Below, piece after piece: positions 7,118-13,762 of a stretch of DNA of 26,528 nucleotides. The DNA lies in assembly GCA_043810345.1 (NCBI GenBank), contig JBDROF010000097.1, positions 1 through 26,528 of the forward strand. Reading direction: 5' to 3'. This DNA comes from QYOJ01 sp043810345 (GTDB taxonomy: Bacteria > Bacteroidota > Bacteroidia > Bacteroidales > FEN-979). The notes beneath the pieces were generated by a model. That model was given only the letters and a program-made list of their open reading frames with translations. It searched no databases and was not told the DNA's origin. The translations under genes and the position numbers were made by a program. Each line of letters begins with the position of its first letter. The first letter of the stretch is position 1.

Positions 7118-7125
7118 TATTTTTG
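7118..7125 (+). promoter_or_regulatory. Candidate -7 box for hypA
   Basis: TATTTTTG is a full match to the Bacteroidetes -7 consensus TAnnTTTG. It lies 63 bases before the hypA ATG in the gap between divergent crp and hypA. No good -33 TTTG is seen at the expected spacing. On the opposite strand TCTATTTG (7100-7107) is a one-mismatch candidate for the Crp/Fnr gene. Confidence 0.4.
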
Positions 7126-7150
7126 CTGACCCAATTTTCATAATTCGGTG

Positions 7151-7174
7151 ATCCGGCATCCGGCATCCGGTATC
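7151..7174. repeat. 7-bp tandem repeat, 3 copies, in the hypA leader
   Basis: ATCCGGC, ATCCGGC and ATCCGGT follow one another directly, then ATC. The array lies 15 bases before the hypA start codon and would be part of the transcribed leader if the box at 7118-7125 is the promoter. It is one of several 7-bp arrays in the window. Confidence 0.75.
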
Positions 7175-7188
7175 AAGCATCTACCACT

Positions 7189-7530
7189 ATGCACGAACTA
7201 TCTATCGCCTTGAACATCCTTGACATCGTCCAGGAGGAGTGCCGGAAAGCGAATTCCTCAACGGTTACAGAGGTTGTCATTCGTGTCGGGACCTTGAGTG
7301 GTGTTGATACCCAGGCGCTGACCACCTGCTTGCATGTGGCTTCGCGGGAAACGATGATGCAGGATGCACGCATCCGGATCGACCGTCAGCAGGGGAGAGG
7401 GTATTGTACCGGATGCCGGCAGGAGTTCGACATGGAGGATATATTGACCCCCTGTCCCGGTTGCTTTCAGCCGGCTGCAGAATTGCGCGAAGGAGAGGAG
7501 ATGCAGATCGAGTCGATCATAGTTGATTAA
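7189..7530 (+). CDS. hypA: Hydrogenase nickel incorporation protein HypA
   Basis: The 113-residue product has the usual HypA length. It begins MHELSIALNIL, where the N-terminal Met-His-Glu forms the nickel site. The zinc finger is made of CTGC (about residues 73-76) and CPGC (about 89-92), with the usual 12-residue separation. HypA works with HypB to load nickel into [NiFe] hydrogenase precursors in the cytoplasm. The start is fixed by the nickel site. Its last bases overlap the stop codon of the convergent cupin gene, sharing a TTAA. HypB is encoded 2 kb away, past two unrelated minus-strand genes. Confidence 0.95.
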   Translation: MHELSIALNILDIVQEECRKANSSTVTEVVIRVGTLSGVDTQALTTCLHVASRETMMQDARIRIDRQQGRGYCTGCRQEFDMEDILTPCPGCFQPAAELREGEEMQIESIIVD

Positions 7531-7943
7531 TGGGTGGTTTTTGCTGCGATATAAATGTATTTCAGTGGGGAAGAGCCGATTGCGATCAGATTATGCTCCG
7601 TATGTGGCGGGCAATAGGCAATCATACCGTGACCGACTTTCAATGTCTCCCCGTTCGTGATGATCATCTCACCTTCCCCTTCCAGAAAAACAATGATCTC
7701 TTCGTATTCTTCTGAATTATGGGTTCCGACCGATTGCCCGGTCTTTAGCGTCACCAGGCCGGAGTGCATGGATACGGTTTCAGGCGGCCCGTGGAAGATC
7801 TCCTGGTAATCGGATGATGAAAGGTTCAATGGAATCACCTTAGGTTGCGGTTTTATTGTGGTGGTATCAGGCTGTTGAGCAATAAGCGATAGGGATGATA
7901 CCGAAAATGCAATCCCTATTAGCAGAGTTAGCAGGTTTTTCAT
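7527..7943 (-). CDS. Exported single-domain cupin protein
   Basis: This 138-residue protein has an N-terminal signal peptide (hydrophobic LLTLLIGIAFSVSSLSLIAQ, cleavage probably before QQPD). A cupin barrel follows over about residues 60-132. Motif 1 is the GTHNSEEYEEIIVFLEGEG region and motif 2 is the APPHTEHN-like segment, read here as CPPHTEHN. Histidines in both motifs suggest a metal site. It overlaps the 3' end of hypA by 4 bp. Cupins of this size include many enzymes and sugar-binding proteins, and nothing here defines the substrate. A periplasmic location is likely. Confidence 0.8.
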   Translation of the reverse strand: MKNLLTLLIGIAFSVSSLSLIAQQPDTTTIKPQPKVIPLNLSSSDYQEIFHGPPETVSMHSGLVTLKTGQSVGTHNSEEYEEIIVFLEGEGEMIITNGETLKVGHGMIAYCPPHTEHNLIAIGSSPLKYIYIAAKTTH

Positions 7944-7988
7944 GATTTTGAAGTGAGGAATTGATATAAAAAGTATAATAATTAGAAG

Positions 7989-9440
7989 TTATTCAGATTG
8001 GTAATATAGAGTCTTTTTTGGAGTGACTCCCCAATACAGGAGCAAACTTGCATTCCGTTCAGAATCTTTGATATCAGTAATATTGTTCCAGCTCATAACA
8101 TGGCAATCCTGACTAAGATGAACAATGGTATCAGGAGAATCAGCGATGAGCTGAAGGGCTTTCTTTTCACACCTGTTCTCTTGGAACCTGGGTTCATCTG
8201 CCCTGGCAAAAGCCAAAAGGATTAGTACAATAGAAGTAATATACACATAATTAACCCTTCTAGGCAAGTGTTTGATCAGAAAATGAGTAGAGATCCCGAA
8301 AAGGAAAATCAGGCAGACAGTAACAGGCATGATGGTATCATAGCGAAGTACATTGGGCCTGTACACCCGGTAACCTCCTAATGGAAGCAGGAGGATATAT
8401 AGAATGGAAAAGACCCCGATCCATCTGGCCAGGATCAGGATTTTCTGAACTTTGGCATCCCCGGATCTTTTCCTCATGAGGAATAGATTGACGACAATTA
8501 CCAATAGAATAAGTGGAAAGGCGGCCTTCTCAGTAAATTGATAAAAGAATCCGAGGGGAAGTCTTCTATAGAGTTCGAGGAGTGGTATCTTGACGGACTC
8601 ATTCAACAAGTTATGTGTGCCAAGATATAATGAGTAAAGGCTCATGCATATGGAGATCAGGAAAAAGAAGATCAGGTCACCAGGGATGGCCACCATCGAA
8701 TGAATTAATCTCTTGAATAAGTTGATGTCATCAATTTTTCTGAAATTTCCCCACCAGGCATGAAACAGAATTAATGGGCAGATGATTACGATGATCCCGG
8801 GGATCAAAGGTCCGTTAAAGCTCAAAATGATAATCAGAATCACGAAAGATACTCTGAGAACCCAATTGAAATGAGTAGGTTGCCCGTTCATCCAGGCTCT
8901 GTAAAAGGGGAGGAAATATACTAGTAACAGGGTAAGTGGGAGGGCATAGAAAAATGTGTATATAATTGACTGATCAATGATCCCAATGTACGAGTTATAC
9001 CCGGAAGCCTGAAAAAGAGGCGTTATCAGAATTGCGGCAAGAATAAAATCCGCTCTAAAGATGTTGCCCGATTTGGAGATACAGACAGAAAGCAAATAGA
9101 GCATCACGATCTGGACAACTGTTTTCAGAATGGCACTGGACAAATAAATGCTGTCAATTGGATTCACGAAAACCTGCAGGATGAGTGGCATCTGCTTCAT
9201 ATAGAGAGAGGCGGAATAGTGAGCGAAAAACCGGTTTGGATTGGCGTAGGCGGTATCTTTTGTCAGTACGCCAATACCGAATGGATCCTGTAAAACCTGA
9301 TAATAGGTGGAGCCTTTCGATGGAAGAATAATCTCCGAAATATCTCCATCCAATGGCATATGGTAATGCTGGAGAAAAGAGTAGCAAAGATCACCAAGAA
9401 GGAGGATCGCCAGAATGGTATAGATCGTATGTTTTCTCAC
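7989..9440 (-). CDS. Polytopic membrane protein of unknown function
   Basis: This protein has about 483 residues with some ten or eleven membrane helices and a soluble C-terminal tail of about 60 residues. The first loop (GDISEIILPSKG to NRFFAHYSA) is rich in polar and aromatic residues. The layout recalls GT-C glycosyltransferases, but I see no defining motif and do not assign an activity. The frame is open to a GTG at 9500. I prefer the GTG at 9440 because a perfect -7 box (TATTTTTG, 9469-9476) lies between the two, and because MRKHTIYTILAILLLG makes a good N-terminal membrane segment. It sits between hypA and hypB, on the opposite strand to both, with no evident link to nickel maturation. 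Confidence 0.7.
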   Translation of the reverse strand: MRKHTIYTILAILLLGDLCYSFLQHYHMPLDGDISEIILPSKGSTYYQVLQDPFGIGVLTKDTAYANPNRFFAHYSASLYMKQMPLILQVFVNPIDSIYLSSAILKTVVQIVMLYLLSVCISKSGNIFRADFILAAILITPLFQASGYNSYIGIIDQSIIYTFFYALPLTLLLVYFLPFYRAWMNGQPTHFNWVLRVSFVILIIILSFNGPLIPGIIVIICPLILFHAWWGNFRKIDDINLFKRLIHSMVAIPGDLIFFFLISICMSLYSLYLGTHNLLNESVKIPLLELYRRLPLGFFYQFTEKAAFPLILLVIVVNLFLMRKRSGDAKVQKILILARWIGVFSILYILLLPLGGYRVYRPNVLRYDTIMPVTVCLIFLFGISTHFLIKHLPRRVNYVYITSIVLILLAFARADEPRFQENRCEKKALQLIADSPDTIVHLSQDCHVMSWNNITDIKDSERNASLLLYWGVTPKKTLYYQSE

Positions 9441-9468
9441 AAAACTCGTTTCTTCTAAAGTATCCAAA

Positions 9469-9476
9469 CAAAAATA
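9469..9476 (-). promoter_or_regulatory. Candidate -7 box for the membrane protein gene
   Basis: The minus strand reads TATTTTTG, a full match to TAnnTTTG, 28 bases before the GTG at 9440. This supports the shorter start for the membrane protein. The -33 element is not obvious. Confidence 0.35.
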
Positions 9477-9523
9477 AACAAATAACAGATTGCCTTTCAC
9501 CAGATAGGTTCAATTAAAATTTG

Positions 9524-9531
9524 TAATTTTG
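9524..9531 (+). promoter_or_regulatory. Candidate -7 box for hypB
   Basis: TAATTTTG fully matches the Bacteroidetes -7 consensus and ends 22 bases before the hypB ATG. No convincing -33 element was seen. Confidence 0.4.
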
Positions 9532-9553
9532 CAATCAAACAAACCTTAATTCT

Positions 9554-10354
9554 ATGTGCGACTCTTGTGGCTGCGGCGAACCAACCCATATTCATGAACA
9601 TACACATGAGCATGATAACTCACACGAACATGATCAGCAACATCATCACAACGGTTCTGCATCGACCCATCACGCTGACGATCATGAACATCTTCCCGAT
9701 GGCCGGGTGATCCTGGTTCAGAAAGATATCCTGGGAGAAAATAACCGGATTGCCGAACGAAACCGGGGTTACCTGGAAGCCAGAGAGGCTGTTTGTTTCA
9801 ATGTGGTTGGCTCGCCAGGATCCGGCAAAACGACCTTGCTTGAACGGACCTGCAAAGATCTGGGGAAGGAACACATGTTTTATGTCATTGAAGGGGATCA
9901 GCAGAGCTCCCTCGATGCAGAACGGATCGAAGCCACCGGTGTGAAGGCAATCCAGATCAATACGGAGTACGGTTGTCATCTCGATGCCGCGATGGTCAAT
10001 AAAGCGATGAAAGAGCTGGATGTTAAGGAGAAGAGTACTACATTCATTGAAAACGTTGGGAACCTGGTTTGTCCGGCTATGTTCGACCTGGGCGAGACCA
10101 AACGGGTGGTCATCTACAGTGTGACAGAGGGGAACGACAAACCACTCAAGTATCCTTATATGTTCCGCTCGGCCCACCTGGCCGTGATCACCAAAACTGA
10201 CCTGATCCCCTATGTCGACTTTGACCTTGAGCAAGCCCGTGCTGACATCCTGAGAACACATCCTGGAATCGAGATCATTGAACTCTCTGTAAAGAGCGGA
10301 GAAGGGCTGGAGGCATGGTATGGCTGGGTGAAGGACGCGAGACGTGAGATGTGA
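9554..10354 (+). CDS. hypB: Hydrogenase nickel incorporation GTPase HypB
   Basis: The 266-residue protein begins MCDSCGCG, the N-terminal high-affinity nickel motif (CxxCGC). A histidine-rich stretch over about residues 11-47 probably stores nickel. The GTPase domain has the P-loop GSPGSGKTT near residue 87, the EGDQQSS segment, the metal-binding CH pair in TEYGCHLDA, FIENVGNLVCP, and the guanine-specificity motif TKTD. It hydrolyses GTP to drive nickel transfer to [NiFe] hydrogenase together with HypA. The last codons (ARREM and the stop) are read from the first copies of a 7-bp tandem repeat that continues downstream, so the extreme C-terminus has been shaped by the repeat. Confidence 0.96.
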   Translation: MCDSCGCGEPTHIHEHTHEHDNSHEHDQQHHHNGSASTHHADDHEHLPDGRVILVQKDILGENNRIAERNRGYLEAREAVCFNVVGSPGSGKTTLLERTCKDLGKEHMFYVIEGDQQSSLDAERIEATGVKAIQINTEYGCHLDAAMVNKAMKELDVKEKSTTFIENVGNLVCPAMFDLGETKRVVIYSVTEGNDKPLKYPYMFRSAHLAVITKTDLIPYVDFDLEQARADILRTHPGIEIIELSVKSGEGLEAWYGWVKDARREM

Positions 10355-10400
10355 GATGTGAGACGTAAGATGTAAGATGTAAGATGTAAGATGTAAGATG
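10334..10400. repeat. 7-bp tandem repeat, 9 copies, at the hypB 3' end
   Basis: Nine consecutive 7-base units of the form GAYGYRA (GACGCGA, GACGTGA, GATGTGA twice, GACGTAA, then GATGTAA four times) are followed by a partial unit. The hypB stop codon TGA lies in the third unit. Point differences between units cluster from one end to the other, as expected from growth by slippage or unequal exchange. Confidence 0.9.
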
Positions 10401-10413
10401 GCTGATACCAGGA

Positions 10414-10448
10414 GCGGACTGCGGACTGTGGACTGCGGACTGCGGACT
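10414..10448. repeat. 7-bp tandem repeat, 5 copies, before truA
   Basis: Five units of GCGGACT (the third is GTGGACT) end 5 bases before the truA ATG. The sequence is unrelated to the array at 10334-10400 but has the same 7-base period. Together the two arrays fill nearly all of the hypB-truA gap. Confidence 0.9.
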
Positions 10449-10453
10449 GAATC

Positions 10454-11218
10454 ATGAACCACAGGTACTTCATAAAACTTGCCTTTGACGGGACCCGTTA
10501 CCACGGCTGGCAGATCCAGCAAAATGCCCGCACAGTGCAACAGGTGTTAAATGATGCCTGTTCGATGGTACTGCGGGAACCAGTGAAGCTCACGGGGTGC
10601 GGGCGAACAGATACAGGGGTGCATGCCCGCGAGTTTTATGCTCATTTTGAGATCGCCCTCCAACCAGCTGAAGAGGAGTTACAAAAGCTGGTGAATCAAC
10701 TGAACAGCTTCCTGGATAGTGACATTGTTGTGTATGATATATTTCCGGTAAAACCAAGAATTCATGCCCGGTTCAGTGCAATGTCCAGAACCTATCAATA
10801 CGTTTTAACCCGGTGCAAAGATCCCTTTCTTGTTCATTATTCCTATTATCACTACGGTGTTCTGGATGTGAATAGGATGAACCGGGGGGCTGATTTTCTA
10901 CTCTCCATCAGTGATTTCACCTCCTTTTCCAAGGTGAATAATGATACCAAAACCAACATTTGCAGGGTTTCCTGTGCGAAATGGGAACAAACAGGAGATC
11001 AACTGGTGTTTACCATTCGGGCAGACCGTTTCCTTCGAAATATGGTGCGTGCGATCGTAGGGACGTTGCTTGAGTTGGGCGCCGGGAAGATCACCTTCGA
11101 CGAATTCAGGCAGATCGTAGCCAGCAAGAACCGCTCCGGTGCCGGGGAATCGGTCCCTGCGTGCGGGTTATTCCTGGTTGCAGTTGATTATCCTCCAGAA
11201 TTGTCATTAGAACACTGA
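10454..11218 (+). CDS. truA: tRNA pseudouridine synthase A (TruA)
   Basis: This 254-residue enzyme, of family-typical length, converts uridines 38-40 in the tRNA anticodon arm to pseudouridine. The N-terminus IKLAFDGTRYHGWQIQ is typical. The catalytic aspartate lies in GCGRTDTGVHA, and the later RFLRNMVRAIVGTLLELG and SRTYQY segments match the family. The ATG at 10454 starts MNHRYFIKLAFDGT, in line with homologues. There is no Shine-Dalgarno site; the bases just upstream are the 7-bp repeat. The last two codons and the stop (GAA CAC TGA) are the left tip of the inverted repeat at 11210-11287. Confidence 0.96.
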   Translation: MNHRYFIKLAFDGTRYHGWQIQQNARTVQQVLNDACSMVLREPVKLTGCGRTDTGVHAREFYAHFEIALQPAEEELQKLVNQLNSFLDSDIVVYDIFPVKPRIHARFSAMSRTYQYVLTRCKDPFLVHYSYYHYGVLDVNRMNRGADFLLSISDFTSFSKVNNDTKTNICRVSCAKWEQTGDQLVFTIRADRFLRNMVRAIVGTLLELGAGKITFDEFRQIVASKNRSGAGESVPACGLFLVAVDYPPELSLEH

Positions 11219-11287
11219 TAACACTGATGAGACTGATCTTCACAGATCAATCAGTAAAATCTGTATAAATCTGTGTCGTCTGTGTTC
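11210..11287. repeat. Imperfect inverted repeat between truA and transketolase
   Basis: The element begins GAACAC and ends GTGTTC, with further imperfect matches between the arms (GAACACTGATAACAC against the reverse complement GAACACAGACGACAC). A nested inner hairpin, ACTGAT...ATCAGT, lies near its centre. Direct sub-repeats (AACACTGAT twice, AAATCTGT-like twice) are also present. It fills the gap between the convergent genes and carries the stop codons of both. It could act as a two-way terminator and resembles dispersed palindromic elements rich in ATCTGTGT that I recall from many genomes. Identity with a named family is not established. Confidence 0.65.
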
Positions 11288-12245
11288 AGGTTGTGGCTTG
11301 GAGAGATTTTACAGCCTGGATGAGAGCCCGGGATGTCAGGCCATATTTTTCCATCAGTTCCCTCGGTTCTCCAGACTCGCCGAAGTGATCAGGCATCCCG
11401 ATGATTTTCATCCGGACCGGGTATTCGCAGGCCAGCACTTCGGCCACAGCACTTCCCAGGCCGCCAATTACCTGGTGTTCTTCCGCGGTGATGATGAGTC
11501 CCGTTTCCCGTGCAGCTTTCAAAATGATCTCTTTGTCGATTGGTTTGATGGTGTGCAGGTTGATCACACGGACATTGATCTTCTCTTCTTTCAACTGATA
11601 TGCAGCCTGCAGAGCTTCCCATACCAGGTGACCCGTGGCGATGATGGTAACGTCATCCCCCTGGAGGAGGAGTTGAGCCTTCCCTACTTCAAACGATTGG
11701 TTCTCGCTGGTGAAATCGGGCATCGCAGCACGTCCGAAGCGGATGTAAACGGGCCCTTGAACCTGGTGAATTGCATGGTTGGTGGCAATCTTCGTCTGGG
11801 TGGCATCACAGGGGGAAAGTACGGTCATGTTGGGAAGTACCCGCATGACTGCCAGGTCTTCCAGTGCCTGATGAGTGGCTCCGTCGGGCCCCACGGAGAG
11901 GCCTGCATGTGCACCGCCGATCACCACGTGAAGGTTGTTATAACAAACAGAAACACGGATCTGATCGGTCGTTCGCAGAGCAGCAAACACCCCATAGGTT
12001 GAGAACACAGGGATTTTTCCCTCCAGCGCAAGTCCGGCGGCAACACCCACGCAATTCTGTTCTGCGATACCCAGGGAGACAAACTGGTCTGGAAAGCGTT
12101 CAGCGAACAGGTTCACACCTACCGATGCGGTAATATCTGCCCCCAGGGCGATCACTTCCGGATGACGAATGCCGGATGCCAGAAGACCTTCTCCAAACCC
12201 TGTTTTGGTGGGCTTATCACCCCGGTTGGTGTACCTTCTGCTCAT
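11286..12245 (-). CDS. Transketolase C-terminal half (pyrimidine-binding and C-terminal domains)
   Basis: This 319-residue subunit carries the pyrimidine-binding domain with the catalytic glutamate in GIAEQNCVGVAAGLALEG (about residues 76-93), followed by SVGPDGATHQALEDLAVMR and the C-terminal transketolase domain. It pairs with the subunit encoded immediately upstream (12242-13084), which supplies the diphosphate site of thiamine diphosphate. The two halves overlap by four bases (ATGA), indicating coupled translation in equal amounts. Together they move two-carbon units in the non-oxidative pentose phosphate pathway. Split transketolases are common in anaerobes. A 1-deoxyxylulose-5-phosphate synthase is unlikely because those are single chains. 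Confidence 0.92.
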   Translation of the reverse strand: MSRRYTNRGDKPTKTGFGEGLLASGIRHPEVIALGADITASVGVNLFAERFPDQFVSLGIAEQNCVGVAAGLALEGKIPVFSTYGVFAALRTTDQIRVSVCYNNLHVVIGGAHAGLSVGPDGATHQALEDLAVMRVLPNMTVLSPCDATQTKIATNHAIHQVQGPVYIRFGRAAMPDFTSENQSFEVGKAQLLLQGDDVTIIATGHLVWEALQAAYQLKEEKINVRVINLHTIKPIDKEIILKAARETGLIITAEEHQVIGGLGSAVAEVLACEYPVRMKIIGMPDHFGESGEPRELMEKYGLTSRALIQAVKSLQATT

Positions 12246-13084
12246 GAGTTCTCCTCTTCAAGTTCACGGACAAACTGCGCTGCTTCACGTTTAGTGGGAG
12301 CCTTTCCGTGCCAGCGGTAATCACCTTGAATCGAGCTGACCCCTTTTCCCATCTTGGTATAAGCCAGGATCACCCCTGGTTTGTCTGGCCCTTGTTGCAC
12401 CAGGTGAATGCTGGTGAGGATGTCCTGGTGGTTGTTCCCATCGCACTCCACCACCTTCCAGCCGAACGCCTTCCATTTCTCTTTCAGCGGTTCCAACGCC
12501 ATCACCTCTTCTGTCTTTCCGTCTATCTGAACCCCATTCCGGTCGACAATGGCGATCAGGTTGTGAAGTTTCAAATGGGCGGCAGCCATGGCCGCTTCCC
12601 ATACTGATCCCTCCTGAAGTTCTCCGTCACCCAGGATACAGAAGACACGCCAGGAATGATCATCCATCCTGGCTGCAAGGGCCCTGCCAACAGAGACTGA
12701 AAGACCCTGTCCGAGTGAGCCGGCTGATAACTCCAGGCCAGGCAAACCATATTCGCGATCCGGATGCCCCTGCAGGCGGCTTCCAAGCTTTCGGAGAGTA
12801 CCCAGTTCCTGTTCAGGGAAATAACCACACCTGGCAAGGGTGGTATAGAGTAGTGGAGCCACGTGTCCAATGGAGAGGATAAGACGGTCGCGACCAGGCC
12901 AGAGGGGGTCAGCTGGATCATGTTCCAGTACCGAGAAATAGAGGCAGGTAAAAAGATCAGCTAAACCCAGGGATGCTCCAAGGTGCCCGGATCCTGCCCG
13001 GGAAAGAGTGATGATAACCGATCTTCGGATCTCCATAGAAATCTCCTGCAACAACAGGGGATCGTTCACCTTGGATTGAATCAT
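12242..13084 (-). CDS. Transketolase N-terminal half (thiamine diphosphate-binding)
   Basis: This 280-residue subunit has the conserved start SRAGSGHLGASLGLADLFTCLYF (written here in part) and the metal and diphosphate motif GDGELQEGSVWEAAM. The distal end of that motif is IVDRNGVQIDG, where the asparagine contacts Mg2+. The GSLGQGLSVSVGRA segment is also typical. It forms the first half of a heteromeric transketolase with the gene it overlaps at 12242-12245. The ATG at 13084 follows the LolA-like gene with a 3-base gap and no Shine-Dalgarno site, so it is probably the end of the long minus-strand transcription unit that includes ftsK. Confidence 0.93.
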   Translation of the reverse strand: MIQSKVNDPLLLQEISMEIRRSVIITLSRAGSGHLGASLGLADLFTCLYFSVLEHDPADPLWPGRDRLILSIGHVAPLLYTTLARCGYFPEQELGTLRKLGSRLQGHPDREYGLPGLELSAGSLGQGLSVSVGRALAARMDDHSWRVFCILGDGELQEGSVWEAAMAAAHLKLHNLIAIVDRNGVQIDGKTEEVMALEPLKEKWKAFGWKVVECDGNNHQDILTSIHLVQQGPDKPGVILAYTKMGKGVSSIQGDYRWHGKAPTKREAAQFVRELEEENS

Positions 13085-13087
13085 GAC

Positions 13088-13741
13088 CTATCGCATATCG
13101 ATTACTTCCACGTTGTCGTAATCCTTTACGTTGAAGATAAAATCGGAATCTTTTACCGGGACATTCACCTGAAAACGGGTGACTTTGTAAGTAAAGATAT
13201 TCCCGTTCTGGTCAAAGATCTTGAACGACTTTATTTGTTTCATTTTTTTATCAATGATAACGATCACCTTCTGGTAATTTCCCGGAGTATAAGGGATCAA
13301 CTCGATGGCTTCCAGGTTCGGATCAGCAGCATCCTTGTCCTGGATGATACGCGATTGATAGTTGGTGTGATAGGAGGTCAGAATATTGGTCGGCGTGATG
13401 GCATCCTTCCGTGTGTCCATCTCATTAATCTGTACTTCGTTGGATTCACCGATGTAGGTCCACATCTGGATTCCGTTGCAAAAGACCTCCTGACCTGCCA
13501 CATAGACCTTATATTTATCTCCGGATACTAGTAGGTTCCCGGTTTTTGATTCATGTATCCGGGCCACTTTGTTATCCATCGAATAGGTGAAATCGGCTTT
13601 GATCGAGGAATAGGTCCTGGTCTTGTTGCTGACCTCCTCCAGCAGGGCAGAAGCTTTTTCATCTTTCTGGCCATACCCGGTCGTCCACATGGATACCATT
13701 AAAATAACTCCAATAAATGTCTTCATATTTCTATTGTTCAT
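13088..13741 (-). CDS. LolA-like outer membrane lipoprotein carrier protein
   Basis: This protein of up to 217 residues has an N-terminal signal peptide (KTFIGVILMVSMWTTGYG) and a LolA-type half-barrel. The family pattern shows in the YSSIKADFTYSM segment, the KTGNLLVSGDKYKVYVAGQEVFCNG region and the KQIKSFKIFDQNGNIFTYKVTRF strands. It probably shuttles lipoproteins or other amphiphiles across the periplasm, as LolA does. Two starts are possible. The ATG at 13741 lies in the last unit of a 7-bp tandem repeat 4 bases after the ftsK stop, and the ATG at 13726 gives a cleaner signal peptide. The position after ftsK is the same as for lolA in many proteobacteria. Confidence 0.85.
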   Translation of the reverse strand: MNNRNMKTFIGVILMVSMWTTGYGQKDEKASALLEEVSNKTRTYSSIKADFTYSMDNKVARIHESKTGNLLVSGDKYKVYVAGQEVFCNGIQMWTYIGESNEVQINEMDTRKDAITPTNILTSYHTNYQSRIIQDKDAADPNLEAIELIPYTPGNYQKVIVIIDKKMKQIKSFKIFDQNGNIFTYKVTRFQVNVPVKDSDFIFNVKDYDNVEVIDMR

Positions 13742-13762
13742 TGTTCATTCTTCATTCTTCAT
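13735..13762. repeat. 7-bp tandem repeat, 4 copies, across the ftsK stop
   Basis: On the plus strand the units are TGTTCAT twice and TCTTCAT twice; on the coding strand they read ATGAARA/ATGAACA. The array encodes the last codons of FtsK (MKNEE), its TGA stop, and the first possible start codon of the LolA-like gene. Confidence 0.85.

Noticed and set aside
10334..10448. Possible CRISPR array
   Set aside because: The repeats are 7 bases long and directly adjacent with no spacers, so this is a simple tandem array.
9620..10540. Long open frame (about 300 codons) antisense to hypB
   Set aside because: It lies opposite a certain gene and is explained by the codon use of hypB. Its product is low-complexity where it crosses the 7-bp repeats, and no family features are visible.
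11298..12002. Plus-strand open frame of about 230 codons opposite the transketolase C-terminal half
   Set aside because: It is a mirror of the coding strand with no recognisable domain, no promoter box and no upstream signal.
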